Made by a program: the position numbers and the translations under genes
The notes under the pieces: model-generated
The model's input: only the letters and a program-made list of their open reading frames with translations
Database searches by the model: none
What the model was told of the DNA's origin: nothing
Source: Bacillus sp. FSL H8-0547
GTDB lineage: Bacteria; Bacillota; Bacilli; Bacillales; Bacillaceae
NCBI GenBank assembly: GCA_038002745.1
Contig: JBBODD010000001.1
Coordinates: 620,001-684,000, forward strand
Direction: 5' to 3'
Length of the DNA stretch: 64,000 nucleotides
Shown: positions 16,267 to 25,193 of the stretch, piece by piece
Layout: the number at the start of each line of letters is the position of its first letter
How positions within the stretch are numbered: position 1 is the stretch's first letter

Positions 16267-17520
16267 TTACTTGCTTAAGTTCTGCTCAACGATTTTTTGT
16301 GCTTCTGCAGCTGCTTTTTCAGGATCCGTTCCGCCGATGACAGCTTGTATGGACGCGATCACCGCTTTTTCAACATCTGCATTCGGAATTAGAAAGCGGG
16401 GCTGGAACCGTGTGTTTTTTTCCATCCAGACAGCCGTATCTTTCAGTTCTTCAGACTCATACGTGACATCCTTAAGCGTAACGTGCTGGCCTGTTTTATT
16501 TGCATACTCGCCTGCATTTTCTGATTCAGAAAGGAAACTCACGAATTTCTTTGCTGCATCCTGCTTTTCTGATTTGCTGTTGACTGCAAGCATGAACGTG
16601 GTTGTATGGACACCCTCGTATTTCGCTTCATTTTCAGCAACAGTGATTGGGGCAAGAAGCTGAAGCTTGATGTCCGGATTTTGCTGCTTAATGCCGGCCA
16701 TAGCGTATGATCCGCTTGCAAGCATTCCTGCTTTTTCCTGGGCCATCAGCGCAATGGCGCCGTCATGCTTTGTGCCGAGGGCTTCTTTTGTAATATAGCC
16801 TTTATCCGTCAGCTCTTTAAATTGAGAAAGTGTTTTGACCCACCACTCTTCTGTCAATTTCGCATCGCCGGCCATAAGATTAGCAAAAATCTCTTCGTCC
16901 GGCGCATTGTTCATCATCATGCTGTTCATCAGCTGTCCGGGACCAATGTCAGCTCCAGGGAAGGCGATAGGGGTATAGCCATTTTCTTTAAGAGTTTCGC
17001 AAAGAGCTAAAAACCCTTCCCAGTCTTTAGGAGGCTCAAGACCGAGCTCTTCGAAAATACCTGCATTATAGACAGGCTGGTTGTAGACAAGCTGCAGCGG
17101 AACGGCAAGCTGTTTGCCGTCTGCCTTTCCTGATTCTATCAGGTTTTCATTGTAATTTTGAACAAATTCCTCATTGGAAAGGTCAGCGAAAAAGCCTGCT
17201 TTTTTAATAATTTCAAATTGAGAGCCCGGGAATGAAGTAAACACATCTCCCGTTGAACCGTCTCTGAGCAGCGTCTGTGCAGTAGACTGATATTCCTCAG
17301 ATGGATAGACTGTCATGTTCACTTTGATTTTCGGATTCTCTTTTTCGAATTTGCTGATCAGTTCTTTGAAAACTTCAGCATCCTCCCCGCGCCAGTGGAT
17401 AAAGCTGATTTCTGTCACACCGTCTTTCCCGCTCCCTCCTGTTTCATTTGAGGAGCATCCGGCTAAAGCAAGGACCATTACGAAAATTGCCGCTAAGAAG
17501 CTGCTGAGCTTTTTGTTCAT
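16267..17520 (-). CDS. CUT1 ABC transporter substrate-binding lipoprotein
   Basis: 417 residues. The lipoprotein signal peptide has lipobox LAGC (Cys at residue 22). The mature part is a type-1 sugar-binding protein ('EISFIHWRGED', 'DVFTSFPGSQFEIIKKAG', 'LAVPLQLVYN'). It lies 1 base downstream of the monooxygenase gene, so the two are surely one operon. Sugar-binding proteins of this class also carry sulfoquinovose derivatives (SmoF of Agrobacterium). The ligand is inferred from context only. Confidence 0.88.
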   Translation of the reverse strand: MNKKLSSFLAAIFVMVLALAGCSSNETGGSGKDGVTEISFIHWRGEDAEVFKELISKFEKENPKIKVNMTVYPSEEYQSTAQTLLRDGSTGDVFTSFPGSQFEIIKKAGFFADLSNEEFVQNYNENLIESGKADGKQLAVPLQLVYNQPVYNAGIFEELGLEPPKDWEGFLALCETLKENGYTPIAFPGADIGPGQLMNSMMMNNAPDEEIFANLMAGDAKLTEEWWVKTLSQFKELTDKGYITKEALGTKHDGAIALMAQEKAGMLASGSYAMAGIKQQNPDIKLQLLAPITVAENEAKYEGVHTTTFMLAVNSKSEKQDAAKKFVSFLSESENAGEYANKTGQHVTLKDVTYESEELKDTAVWMEKNTRFQPRFLIPNADVEKAVIASIQAVIGGTDPEKAAAEAQKIVEQNLSK

Positions 17521-17521
17521 C

Positions 17522-18598
17522 TTATACCTCCTGTTTGATGGTTTTATGTTTCAGGGGCAGCTTTGGAAACAGCAGTTCCGCTGTGCGGTATGCTTCTTCC
17601 AGATGCGGATACCCCGACATAATGAATGTGTCTACGCCTGCTTCAGCGTATTTTTTCATATTTTCCGCCACGCTGTCCGGATCCCCGACAAGCGCAGTTC
17701 CCGCACCTTCCCTCGCAAGGCCGATTCCTGCCCAGAGTCCCGGTGCGATTTCAAGCGCATTTTTGTTGTCCAGCGACAAATCTGTCATCCGGCGCTGGGC
17801 GACAGAGTCAAAGCGGGCAAATTTTTGTCTTTGCGCTTCCACTACGCTTTCATCAACATACTGAATGAGTTCGTCTGCCGCTTTCCATGCTTCTTCAGCT
17901 GTTTCTCTGACGATTACATGAAGTCTGATGCCGAATTTCACTTCGCGTCCTTTTTTGGCGGCAAGCTCCCTGACTTTGTCAATTCGCTCTTTTACAATCT
18001 CCACCGGCTCTCCCCACGTTAAATAATAATCAACGTGTTCAGCTGCAACTTCATGAGCTGCAGGAGAGGTTCCCCCTAGATACAGGGGAGGATAAGGCTT
18101 TTGCACCGGAGGATGGTGGATGCCGCCGCCGGCGATGTCAAAGTACTCTCCCTTAAAATCAACCGATTCTTCTTCAAAAAGCCTTCTCCACACCGTTAAA
18201 AATTCTTTTGTCTGCTCATAACGCTTGTCATGGCTCAAATGAAGACCGTCTCCCGCCAGTTCAACAGGGTCCCCTCCCTGTACGATATTCAAAAGAAGTC
18301 TTCCCCCTGAAATCCGGTCAAGAGTAGAAGCCATCCGGGCTGCAATCGTTGGAGGCGTAAAGCCCGGTCTCAGAGCAATGAGAAATTTCATCCGTTCTGT
18401 TACAGGAATAAGACTTGATGCGATGACCCAAGAATCTTCACATGCTTTTCCAGTAGGCAGGAGGGCTCCGCTGAACCCGAGCGTATCAACCGCTTTTGCC
18501 ACCTGCTGCAAATATTCAATGGTGACCTCCCTCTTGCCTTTATCTGTTCCTAAGTATCTGCTGTCGCCTGCTGTCGGTAAAAACCAGAATATTTCCAT
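17522..18598 (-). CDS. ssuD: FMNH2-dependent alkanesulfonate monooxygenase (SsuD-type LLM enzyme)
   Basis: 358 residues from the ATG at 18598 (AGGAGGATATAT-ATG); a start at 18637 would add 13 unlikely residues. It closely follows the E. coli SsuD pattern: '[15 protein letters not shown]', '[10 protein letters not shown]', '[11 protein letters not shown]', '[11 protein letters not shown]', 'ELAGDGL', 'YYLTWGEP', '[12 protein letters not shown]' and '[11 protein letters not shown]'. The enzyme releases sulfite from C1-sulfonates using reduced flavin. Unlike ssu operons, no aliphatic-sulfonate ABC transporter (SsuABC) or flavin reductase is adjacent; a sugar-type importer follows instead. SmoC-like sulfoquinovose monooxygenase is a serious alternative name. 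Confidence 0.88.
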   Translation of the reverse strand: MEIFWFLPTAGDSRYLGTDKGKREVTIEYLQQVAKAVDTLGFSGALLPTGKACEDSWVIASSLIPVTERMKFLIALRPGFTPPTIAARMASTLDRISGGRLLLNIVQGGDPVELAGDGLHLSHDKRYEQTKEFLTVWRRLFEEESVDFKGEYFDIAGGGIHHPPVQKPYPPLYLGGTSPAAHEVAAEHVDYYLTWGEPVEIVKERIDKVRELAAKKGREVKFGIRLHVIVRETAEEAWKAADELIQYVDESVVEAQRQKFARFDSVAQRRMTDLSLDNKNALEIAPGLWAGIGLAREGAGTALVGDPDSVAENMKKYAEAGVDTFIMSGYPHLEEAYRTAELLFPKLPLKHKTIKQEV

Positions 18599-18699
18599 AT
18601 ATATCCTCCTAAGTAAATTGCCTGTGCTCAAATGCACTGCTGTATTTCAGCTGCCTGTATAAAAAGTAAACGATCTGTCAGATGGATCCGCTTCCTTTT

Positions 18700-18742
18700 T
18701 AAAAAGGCTCCCATCCCAAATAGACATGGGGCGGGAGCCTTT
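18700..18742 (-). terminator. Intrinsic terminator inside the ssuD leader (attenuator candidate)
   Basis: Minus strand: AAAGGCTCCC ... GGGAGCCTTTTT with an inner CCCA/TGGG stem. It lies between the ssuD promoter (18792-18820) and the ssuD start (18598), so it would stop ssuD transcription unless relieved. Confidence 0.65.
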
Positions 18743-18791
18743 GGTTTTCCAATCAGCTCAATCCATATAAGTTTAGTCAGAATTAATTTTT

Positions 18792-18820
18792 ATAATAGTG
18801 AGAGTTTACAAGATTGTCAA
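18792..18820 (-). promoter_or_regulatory. Sigma-A promoter of the ssuD-ABC operon
   Basis: Minus strand TTGACA (18820-18815), 17 bases, TATTAT (18797-18792). This is a near-consensus promoter giving a leader of about 185 bases. Confidence 0.75.
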
Positions 18821-18892
18821 TTTATTTTGCATAAATTGGTGAAAAAAGGCTTTCCCTGTTAACATACATTCTTCAAAAAATGACAAATTCCT

Positions 18893-19792
18893 TTAACCTT
18901 TTTTCTTAAAATTCACAAGCATCACACCGGCAATGATCAGCATGCCCCCGGCACCGCTTGCGATCAGAACAGGTTCATTCAACAGGAGCACGGCGGCAAT
19001 GACGGTTGCAAGCGGCTCAAAGTAAAGGAAGGATGATACTTTCGTTGCTTCCATGACTTCCAGCGCCTTCCCCCAGAACCAGTAGGCTACGGCTGATACA
19101 AAAATCCCTAGAAACAATAGATGTGTCCAGTTTTCACCTGTCAGAGCGGACATCTGCTTCCAGCCTTCTCCCCTGATGAAGAATGGGAGCGTCATCAAAA
19201 AGCCGAAAAAGCTCGTGTAAAAGGTGACCGTCAAAGCCGAATACGGTATCGCCAGTTTTTTGATCAAAATCGAATAAACCGCCCAGTTTAACGTGCTTAA
19301 AATCATCAGGATATAACCGAAGTTCACATGAAACACGATGGATCCGCCCTGCCTGTAAGACGTAATCAGCAGCACCCCTAGAATGGCAATCGTCATACCG
19401 GCCGCTTTAAACAGCGTAAACCGCTCTTTTAAAAAGAAGGCAGCAAGGATAGCTGTAAAAATCGGCGAAAAAGAAATAATCCAGCCTGCTTCAGAAGCCC
19501 CGATCGACTGAAGGGCGGATGCCTGAATAACCTGATGCACAAAAATCCCAAGCACGGCAAGAATGAAAACGGCGGGCATTTGGGACAGGCTCATCTTAAG
19601 CGGATGTCTTAGAAGAACCAGCAGAAAAAACAAAAAGACCGCAGCAATTCCAAAGCGGACAACAAGGAGCGTGAACGGCTCAAGCTGGCTGAGAACAGCT
19701 TTTGTAGACACAAAGGAGATGCCCCAAAAAGAAATAGAAACGGCTGCATAGATACTTGCAATAAACTGGAACGGTTTTTTCACCTTCAGCAC
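18893..19792 (-). CDS. EamA/DMT-family transporter
   Basis: 299 residues with about ten hydrophobic helices in two repeats. Motifs: 'ISFWGISFVSTKAVL' at the start, 'FSPIFTAILAAFFLKERF' (first repeat end) and 'YFEPLATVIAAVLLLNEP' (second). Members export amino acids or metabolites; the substrate is unknown. It is divergent from the gene at 19934. Confidence 0.87.
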   Translation of the reverse strand: MLKVKKPFQFIASIYAAVSISFWGISFVSTKAVLSQLEPFTLLVVRFGIAAVFLFFLLVLLRHPLKMSLSQMPAVFILAVLGIFVHQVIQASALQSIGASEAGWIISFSPIFTAILAAFFLKERFTLFKAAGMTIAILGVLLITSYRQGGSIVFHVNFGYILMILSTLNWAVYSILIKKLAIPYSALTVTFYTSFFGFLMTLPFFIRGEGWKQMSALTGENWTHLLFLGIFVSAVAYWFWGKALEVMEATKVSSFLYFEPLATVIAAVLLLNEPVLIASGAGGMLIIAGVMLVNFKKKG

Positions 19793-19933
19793 TCCCGGAG
19801 CTTGTCTTCTTTTAAGGAGTATGAGCTGCTCCCCGGAAATATGACACGTTGAAATCTGTCATATTTCATCCACATACTCTTCCAATTTATTACACTATTA
19901 TATGGTATATTTATCCTATATAGAAAGGCGGCG

Positions 19934-20995
19934 ATGGATATGAACCAAACACTGACTAGGCCTAAATGGGGATTGTATCTGTTTCTTGTGGCCCTGATTC
20001 TTGCTTCAAATGCGGCTCTATACCGGCTTCCAATAGTGCAGCCTGTTCCTGATGGTGCGCTGATCGGATCCCTTCTTGATCTACTTGTTGTCATTCCCCT
20101 TTTAACTTACTTTTTCATTTTAAGAAAACGCTATTCCCTGACTTATATCGGACCTGTTGTTTTAGCCGGCTATTTATTTGCCCATTTTGTGCTGCCTGAA
20201 GAACAGCTTGCAGCGCAGCCCCTTCTCCCTGCAGCCGTTCTGGCTTTTGAATCAATCTTTATCGCTGCAGAGCTGTTCCTTCTTGTGCTTGTATTAAGAA
20301 AGATTCCTCTCATTAGAAGAGACTATCAGTCAGCAGCCGGCCTTCCCTATTTTCACCTGAAAGCAGAATCTGCTGCCTACAATCATATTTCCCGGAACAA
20401 ATTGACTGACGTCCTTTTAACAGAAGCTTCCCTGTTCTATTACGCGCTTCTTTCATGGAAGAAAAAAGCGCCCGTTCAGAGCGGAACGTTCTTTTCTGCC
20501 CACCATAAAACGAGCACGGTTGCTTTGTCGTTCATGCTGATTCATGCAATCGTGCTGGAAACGGCTGCGATACATTTTTTTCTCCACTCGTTTAGCCCCG
20601 TCCTATCGTGGGTATTGCTTATTCTAAATCTATATGGAGTGCTTTTTCTTCTCGCAGACATGCAGGCTGTGCGATTGTGTCCTTATCACCTGTCAGACGA
20701 CACACTGTATCTGCAGGCAGGCATCTCAAGAAAAATCAGCATTCCGCTTGCGCTCATAAGTGATGCAGGGCTGAATGATCTTCCCGAAAAACGGCCGAAG
20801 GAACAAGAGCGGCAGATTCTTGATTTAAGCCTCCAGGATCTCGTGAAAGAGAAACCCGCTGTTAAAATCAGTTTAAAAGAACCTGTTTCAGCGGATTTGC
20901 TGTATGGTTTTAAGAAAGAAGTCACGATCGTTTTGCTTAATGCGGATGAGGCGGAGTCATTTATCCGTGAAATCAGGAGACGAACCGTAAGCTAA
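19934..20995 (+). CDS. Multi-pass membrane protein with a C-terminal soluble domain, unrecognised
   Basis: 353 residues. Hydrophobic helices cover residues ~12-115 and again ~190-245; the last ~95 residues are soluble and may form a PH-like beta domain ('DDTLYLQAGISRKISIPLALI'). It resembles Bacillus proteins often labelled beta-carotene 15,15'-monooxygenase in databases, a name I consider unsupported. It has a ribosome-binding site (AAAGGCGG) and stands alone. Confidence 0.65.
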   Translation: MDMNQTLTRPKWGLYLFLVALILASNAALYRLPIVQPVPDGALIGSLLDLLVVIPLLTYFFILRKRYSLTYIGPVVLAGYLFAHFVLPEEQLAAQPLLPAAVLAFESIFIAAELFLLVLVLRKIPLIRRDYQSAAGLPYFHLKAESAAYNHISRNKLTDVLLTEASLFYYALLSWKKKAPVQSGTFFSAHHKTSTVALSFMLIHAIVLETAAIHFFLHSFSPVLSWVLLILNLYGVLFLLADMQAVRLCPYHLSDDTLYLQAGISRKISIPLALISDAGLNDLPEKRPKEQERQILDLSLQDLVKEKPAVKISLKEPVSADLLYGFKKEVTIVLLNADEAESFIREIRRRTVS

Positions 20996-21099
20996 TGACT
21001 CAAGATGCAGGTATTTTCCCGCTGTTCATGTTAAAATGATGGAAGCGTTTTAATCATTATTTTCGGATGTTAGTCCGTCATCTTTTGGGGGTATCACAC

Positions 21100-21822
21100 A
21101 TGACAGTCAAATCAGGTATTGTACAGGAGACGCTGCTGTATTCGCAGGAATTAAAAGAAGAAATAACCTTGCTCATTTACTTGCCCAAAAATTATTCACC
21201 TCTATATAAATACAGCCTCCTGATCGCTCAGGACGGTCAGGATTATTTCAGACTGGGGCGCATTTCGAGACAGGCTGAGGAATTGCTCGCAGACAGCAAA
21301 ATGGAAAATGTCATCATAGTCGGCATTCCCTATCGTGATGTACATGACCGCAGGGAAAAATATCATCCTGACGGCAGACGGCAGGCGGCCTACATCCGCT
21401 TTCTGGCACATGAGCTCGTCCCATTTTTAGACCGGGAATTTCCAACTTATCAAATGGGTGCGGGACGTGCGCTCATTGGTGATTCCCTTGCAGGCACAGT
21501 ATCTTTTATGACGGCTTTGACCTATCCGCACACATTCGGAAAAGTCATCATGCAGTCACCATACTCGGATGATTCGGTACTCAAAATGGTGAAGGAATGC
21601 TCCTCGCCTGAATTGCTGTCAGTGTATCACCAGATTGGTGTGAACGAGACAGAGGTGAAGACCACAGACGGCGCTGTACAGGATTTCCTTGAGCCGAACA
21701 GAGCTCTGCATCAGACCATGAAAGACAGAGGCATTCCGGTTCAGTATGAAGAATTCGAAGGCGATCACAAATGGACTTACTGGCAGCCGGCCATTAAAAA
21801 AATACTTCAGTTCATGTTTTAG
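21100..21822 (+). CDS. yjcH: YjcH-like esterase (alpha/beta hydrolase)
   Basis: 240 residues from the ATG at 21100, preceded by TGGGGGT; an upstream in-frame ATG at 21067 has no such site. Esterase-D-like hydrolase: 'YKYSLLIAQDGQDYF', nucleophile elbow 'ALIGDSLAGTV' (GDSLAG replaces the usual GxSxG spacing of related esterases) and a late 'EGDHKWTYW' with the catalytic His. The order yjcH-yjcG-yjcF is as in B. subtilis. Its substrate is unknown. Confidence 0.85.
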   Translation: MTVKSGIVQETLLYSQELKEEITLLIYLPKNYSPLYKYSLLIAQDGQDYFRLGRISRQAEELLADSKMENVIIVGIPYRDVHDRREKYHPDGRRQAAYIRFLAHELVPFLDREFPTYQMGAGRALIGDSLAGTVSFMTALTYPHTFGKVIMQSPYSDDSVLKMVKECSSPELLSVYHQIGVNETEVKTTDGAVQDFLEPNRALHQTMKDRGIPVQYEEFEGDHKWTYWQPAIKKILQFMF

Positions 21823-21894
21823 TTGCTTTAATAGGCTTCGGCCGCTGATTTTGATATACTTTACTTACATATTCATACATGGGAGGGAACTAAA

Positions 21895-22416
21895 ATGAAA
21901 TACGGCATAGCCATTTTTCCATCAAAAAAACTGCAGGATGCAGCCAATTCGTACAGAAAGCGCTACGATCCGAATTACGCACTGATTCCGCCGCATTTGA
22001 CGCTGAAGCAGCCATTTGAAGCAACAGACGAGCGAATCCGCGATATTTCTAGAGAACTGCGCCAGATTGCGCAGAACCATCAGCCTGTGACTCTGTCAAT
22101 CCGAAAGTTCAGTTCCTTTTCTCCAGTAAACAACGTTATTTATTTAAAAGTAGAACCGACAGAGCAGATCTTAAGCCTGTATGATGCGCTTCATGATGAG
22201 TATTTTTCTGATGTTGAGCCGGAATATGCATTTGTCCCTCACATCACAATCGGACAGAAGCTCTCGGATGATGAACATTCGGACGTGCTTGGCAGTCTGA
22301 AGATGACTGATTTTCAGCACGAAGAAACAGTTGACCGTTTCCACCTTCTCTATCAGCTGGAAAATGGATCATGGACGGTTTTTGAAACATTTCTCCTTGG
22401 AAAGGAAGGCCTCTAA
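21895..22416 (+). CDS. yjcG: YjcG, 2H phosphoesterase / 2'-5' RNA ligase family
   Basis: 173 residues with the two HxT/S motifs of 2H phosphoesterases: 'HLTLKQPF' near residue 40 and 'HITIGQKL' near residue 118. The ribosome-binding site is GGGAGGG. It is joined to the GNAT gene, which starts right after the stop. Biological substrate unknown. Confidence 0.88.
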   Translation: MKYGIAIFPSKKLQDAANSYRKRYDPNYALIPPHLTLKQPFEATDERIRDISRELRQIAQNHQPVTLSIRKFSSFSPVNNVIYLKVEPTEQILSLYDALHDEYFSDVEPEYAFVPHITIGQKLSDDEHSDVLGSLKMTDFQHEETVDRFHLLYQLENGSWTVFETFLLGKEGL

Positions 22417-22845
22417 GTGAACGTACGCATTGTAAAATCGGATGAAGAGCTTCAGGATGCATATGATGTCCGGACGAAAGTATTTGTAGAAGAACAGCAA
22501 GTCCCTGAAGAAGAAGAAATTGACCAGTTTGAACGGGAAGCTTCCCACGTTGTTCTATACGACGGCGATCAGCCCGTTGGAGCAGGCCGTTTCAGAATAT
22601 TAAATGGCGTCGGCAAAATGGAGCGGATCTGCGTGCTCCCTGAATACCGCTCAAAAGGCGCCGGCAAAATGATTATGGAAAAGCTTGAGGAAATTGCCGC
22701 TGCAAAGGACATGCAGACATTAAAACTCAACGCCCAGACACATGCAGAGGCGTTTTACGAAAGACTCGGATACCGCACAATCTCCAAAGAAACCTTCCTG
22801 GATGCGGGAATTCCTCACGTGACGATGATGAAAGAAATAAAATGA
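22417..22845 (+). CDS. yjcF: YjcF, GNAT-family N-acetyltransferase
   Basis: 142 residues starting at a GTG directly after the yjcG stop codon. Acetyl-CoA loop is 'RICVLPEYRSKGAGKMIME' (about residues 70-88), and the late motif is 'HAEAFYERLGY', typical of ElaA/YjcF GNATs. Acceptor unknown. A terminator follows at 22852. Confidence 0.87.
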   Translation: MNVRIVKSDEELQDAYDVRTKVFVEEQQVPEEEEIDQFEREASHVVLYDGDQPVGAGRFRILNGVGKMERICVLPEYRSKGAGKMIMEKLEEIAAAKDMQTLKLNAQTHAEAFYERLGYRTISKETFLDAGIPHVTMMKEIK

Positions 22846-22851
22846 TCAGAT

Positions 22852-22880
22852 AAAAAAGCAGCAATGCGCTGCTTTTTTAT
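22852..22880. terminator. Terminator after yjcF
   Basis: AAAAAAGCAGC-AATGC-GCTGCTTTTTT, symmetrical A and T runs. Confidence 0.88.
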
Positions 22881-22897
22881 TTTTGTGCGGTTTACGG

Positions 22898-23133
22898 GTA
22901 CAGGATGCGCTGAAAGGTCATTCCTGCTCCCTTTATGACCTCTCACACTGTACAGGATGCGCTGAAAGGTCATTCCTGCTCCCTTTATGACTTCTCACAC
23001 CGGACCGGATGCGCTGAAAGGTCATTCCTGCTCCCTTTATGACTTCTCACACCGGACCGGATGCGCTGAAGGGTTATTTCTTTCCCGTTTATGACCTTTC
23101 CAGTCAGACCGGATATTCCAAAGGGTTATATGG
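22898..23133. repeat. 52-bp tandem repeat array A (stem-loop units)
   Basis: Units start at 22898, 22950, 23002 and 23054, exactly 52 bases apart, with a decayed fifth from 23106. Units 1-3 are nearly identical (core GGATGCGCTGAAAGGTCATT); unit 4 is diverged. Each contains a dyad such as AGGTCAT (22915-22921) / ATGACCT (22935-22941). No reading frame is supported. It fills the 380-base gap between yjcF and the DUF421 gene; 23134-23225 shows nothing further. Confidence 0.85.
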
Positions 23134-23225
23134 CACCCCACAAGCTCCCCATTCACCCAAAACAAAATCATGAATATCCCCAAAAATGCGCATGCTAATG
23201 GCATCTCCTATTGAAATCGGGTGAA

Positions 23226-23939
23226 GTCGTGGATCTGTTGCATTTTAATCCTATGGAATTTGTACATACTGGCATGGATCTGGTTATTGGGTTTTTTGGT
23301 CTGTTTTTTTTGACCCGAATGCTTGGGAAGACGCAGATCACCCAAATTACAACGTTTGATTTTATCTCCGCCTTAGTGCTTGGAGAGCTTGTGGGAAATG
23401 CGGTTTTTGATGATGACACTGGCATCCTGAAAATTCTGTTTGCCATTGGGGTGTGGGGAGTTCTTATCTATCTGCTTGAGATCATCACGCAAAAGTGGAA
23501 AAAAACGAGGGCGTTTCTTGAAGGAAGGCCTACTATTGTTATTCACAAGGGTGAAATTAACCGTGAAGCCCTTAAGAAGAGCAAGCTTGATATCAACCAG
23601 CTTCAGCATTTGCTTCGTGCAAGAGGTGCATTTTCAATAAGAGAAGTGGCTTATGCGGTACTGGAAACGGACGGGACGATCAATCTTATGAAAAAGCAGC
23701 AGTTTGAATCCCCTACAAAGAGTGATTTTAATCTGCCTGTAGAACGCGCAGTTCTCCCCTTCACGATGATCATTGACGGTGAGGTGCTGCTTGATAATGT
23801 CCATGAAGCCGGCTTTTCAGAGGAATGGCTGAAAAAAGAACTTGCAGCCCGCAGCATTACCGCATACAGGGAAGTTCTGTATGCCGAGTGGCTGGAAGGC
23901 GACGGCCTTTTTCTCCAGAAATTCAAACCGACTTCCTAA
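23226..23939 (+). CDS. DUF421 (YetF-family) membrane protein
   Basis: About 237 residues. Three N-terminal helices ('IGFFGLFFLTRMLGK', 'FISALVLGELVGNAVF', 'IGVWGVLIYLLEII') precede a soluble domain with 'EGRPTIVIHKGEINREAL' and 'LLRARGAFSIREVAYAVLE', the YetF pattern. The start is uncertain: TTG 23211 has no ribosome-binding site, GTG 23226 has a weak GGGTGA, ATG 23253 none. YetF-like proteins occur in spore membranes and germination. It converges with the next gene by a 4-base overlap. Confidence 0.85.
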   Translation, partial: VVDLLHFNPMEFVHTGMDLVIGFFGLFFLTRMLGKTQITQITTFDFISALVLGELVGNAVFDDDTGILKILFAIGVWGVLIYLLEIITQKWKKTRAFLEGRPTIVIHKGEINREALKKSKLDINQLQHLLRARGAFSIREVAYAVLETDGTINLMKKQQFESPTKSDFNLPVERAVLPFTMIIDGEVLLDNVHEAGFSEEWLKKELAARSITAYREVLYAEWLEGDGLFLQKFKPTS

Positions 23940-24838
23940 TTTTTGCTTCTCACAAATAGCTTTGCATCCCTGATTTCGAGTTCTGCTTTCTCTTCTTTCA
24001 TCAGTTTTGTCAAATACGCTGTAATGGCCGTGCGGTATAAAAGCCACGAAGACAGTTTTTCAGCAGCCACATCATATTCTTCGCACATGCTTTGAATGAC
24101 CTCATCAAAAGGTATACCTGATGGGGTCAATTTTTTTACAAGTGATTCAAGAACATTTAAATGATAGGAAATATTCACTTTTACCGTATCTTGAAACGAT
24201 TCCTCAAAGGTTCCATGCCCCGGAACAGCACCTGCAGCATCCAGTTCCAAAAGCCTGTGCAGGGAATGCAGCGTATCCTCCGCATCAATGATGTACGGAA
24301 TTTTGTGCTTTTTGAGCTGTTCTGCTCCAAAATAGGAGTCTGCAGCATAAAGAATGCCATCCGAAAGAATGCCCATCTGCATGAGGCTGTGTCCAGGAAG
24401 AGCGATGCATTCAAATGACCGGTCCCCAAACCGGAAAGTCCCTTCTGTCACCTCTTCATCGACGACAATAGGCGGGCCTTCAAGAAATTTATTCCGCAGC
24501 TCAGGCAGCGGCATCGCGCCATGGAATAAATAAATCGGTTCTAAAACGGGATTCCGCAGGATCGCAGCTTCCTCTTTTGATGCAAACGTATGAACAGTCA
24601 ATTGTTCCTGTATGTATGAGGCTCCCCCGTAATGATCGGCGTGGGCATGTGTGATAAAGAGATGCGTCATCGGCAGCGTATTTTTTTCAAGGTGGCTGAT
24701 CACCTTTTTTGCAGCTTGCCGATCTAGGCCGGCATCAATCAGCATACCGCTCTCTCCGCTTTTTATATACCCGATATTTACCGGCGATTCAAAGTAGTAG
24801 CATGTTTCGCTGAGCTGCATGAATTTCATCGCGTTCAA
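23936..24838 (-). CDS. Metallo-beta-lactamase-fold hydrolase
   Basis: 300 residues, probably starting with TTG at 24838 (AAGGAAAGAAG upstream). Zinc motif is 'THAHADHYGG' (HxHxDH, about residue 60), with further metal ligands in 'ALPGHSLMQMG' (near residue 165) and 'VPGHGTFEE' (near residue 215). The C-terminal ~80 residues look like the winged-helix tail of LACTB2/RNase-like MBL proteins. Substrate unknown. Confidence 0.82.
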   Translation of the reverse strand: MNAMKFMQLSETCYYFESPVNIGYIKSGESGMLIDAGLDRQAAKKVISHLEKNTLPMTHLFITHAHADHYGGASYIQEQLTVHTFASKEEAAILRNPVLEPIYLFHGAMPLPELRNKFLEGPPIVVDEEVTEGTFRFGDRSFECIALPGHSLMQMGILSDGILYAADSYFGAEQLKKHKIPYIIDAEDTLHSLHRLLELDAAGAVPGHGTFEESFQDTVKVNISYHLNVLESLVKKLTPSGIPFDEVIQSMCEEYDVAAEKLSSWLLYRTAITAYLTKLMKEEKAELEIRDAKLFVRSKN

Positions 24839-24853
24839 CTTCTTTCCTTCTCT

Positions 24854-25081
24854 TTAAATGGATTCGCTGAAAAGCAGTCCCTTTCCGCTCACCTTGCTTA
24901 CAGCCTTTTGGTCCGTCCGTTTTTCCTCCGGCCGGGCTTTTTCTTTTAACTCTTCTCTTGAATACAGGGAAAGACTGATGCGTGCTGCACCCGGTACTTT
25001 TGCATAATCCTGCTGATGTTTAACCATGCGGTTTGCATACTGCACATACTGCTCAGGGACTGGCGGTACTGCAAAACTCAT
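24854..25081 (-). CDS. Small hypothetical protein
   Basis: 75 residues from the ATG at 25081 (AAGGGGTGATGATT-ATG). It is polar with Pro/Tyr-rich N-terminus 'FAVPPVPEQYVQYANRMVKH' and a Lys/Glu-rich tail. It is divergent from the helicase gene and 15 bases upstream of the MBL gene on the same strand, so the two may be co-transcribed. Not recognised. Confidence 0.65.
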   Translation of the reverse strand: MSFAVPPVPEQYVQYANRMVKHQQDYAKVPGAARISLSLYSREELKEKARPEEKRTDQKAVSKVSGKGLLFSESI

Positions 25082-25193
25082 AATCATCACCCCTTTTAAG
25101 AGACTATTCCCATACATTCGTCCTTTAAAACGAATTATCCTGCCCCTTTTTTGTTTTCTCTCCTTTTGATAAGATAAGGTTTGTGACTTTAAA

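Noticed and set aside
18600-18780. S-box (SAM riboswitch) before ssuD
   Set aside because: The sulfur context suggested it, but the GAGGTGGAGGGA and GGCCC cores seen at 14300-14424 are missing here.
22898-23133. CRISPR array
   Set aside because: Units are contiguous with no unique spacers, the period is 52 with the whole unit repeated, and there are no cas genes.
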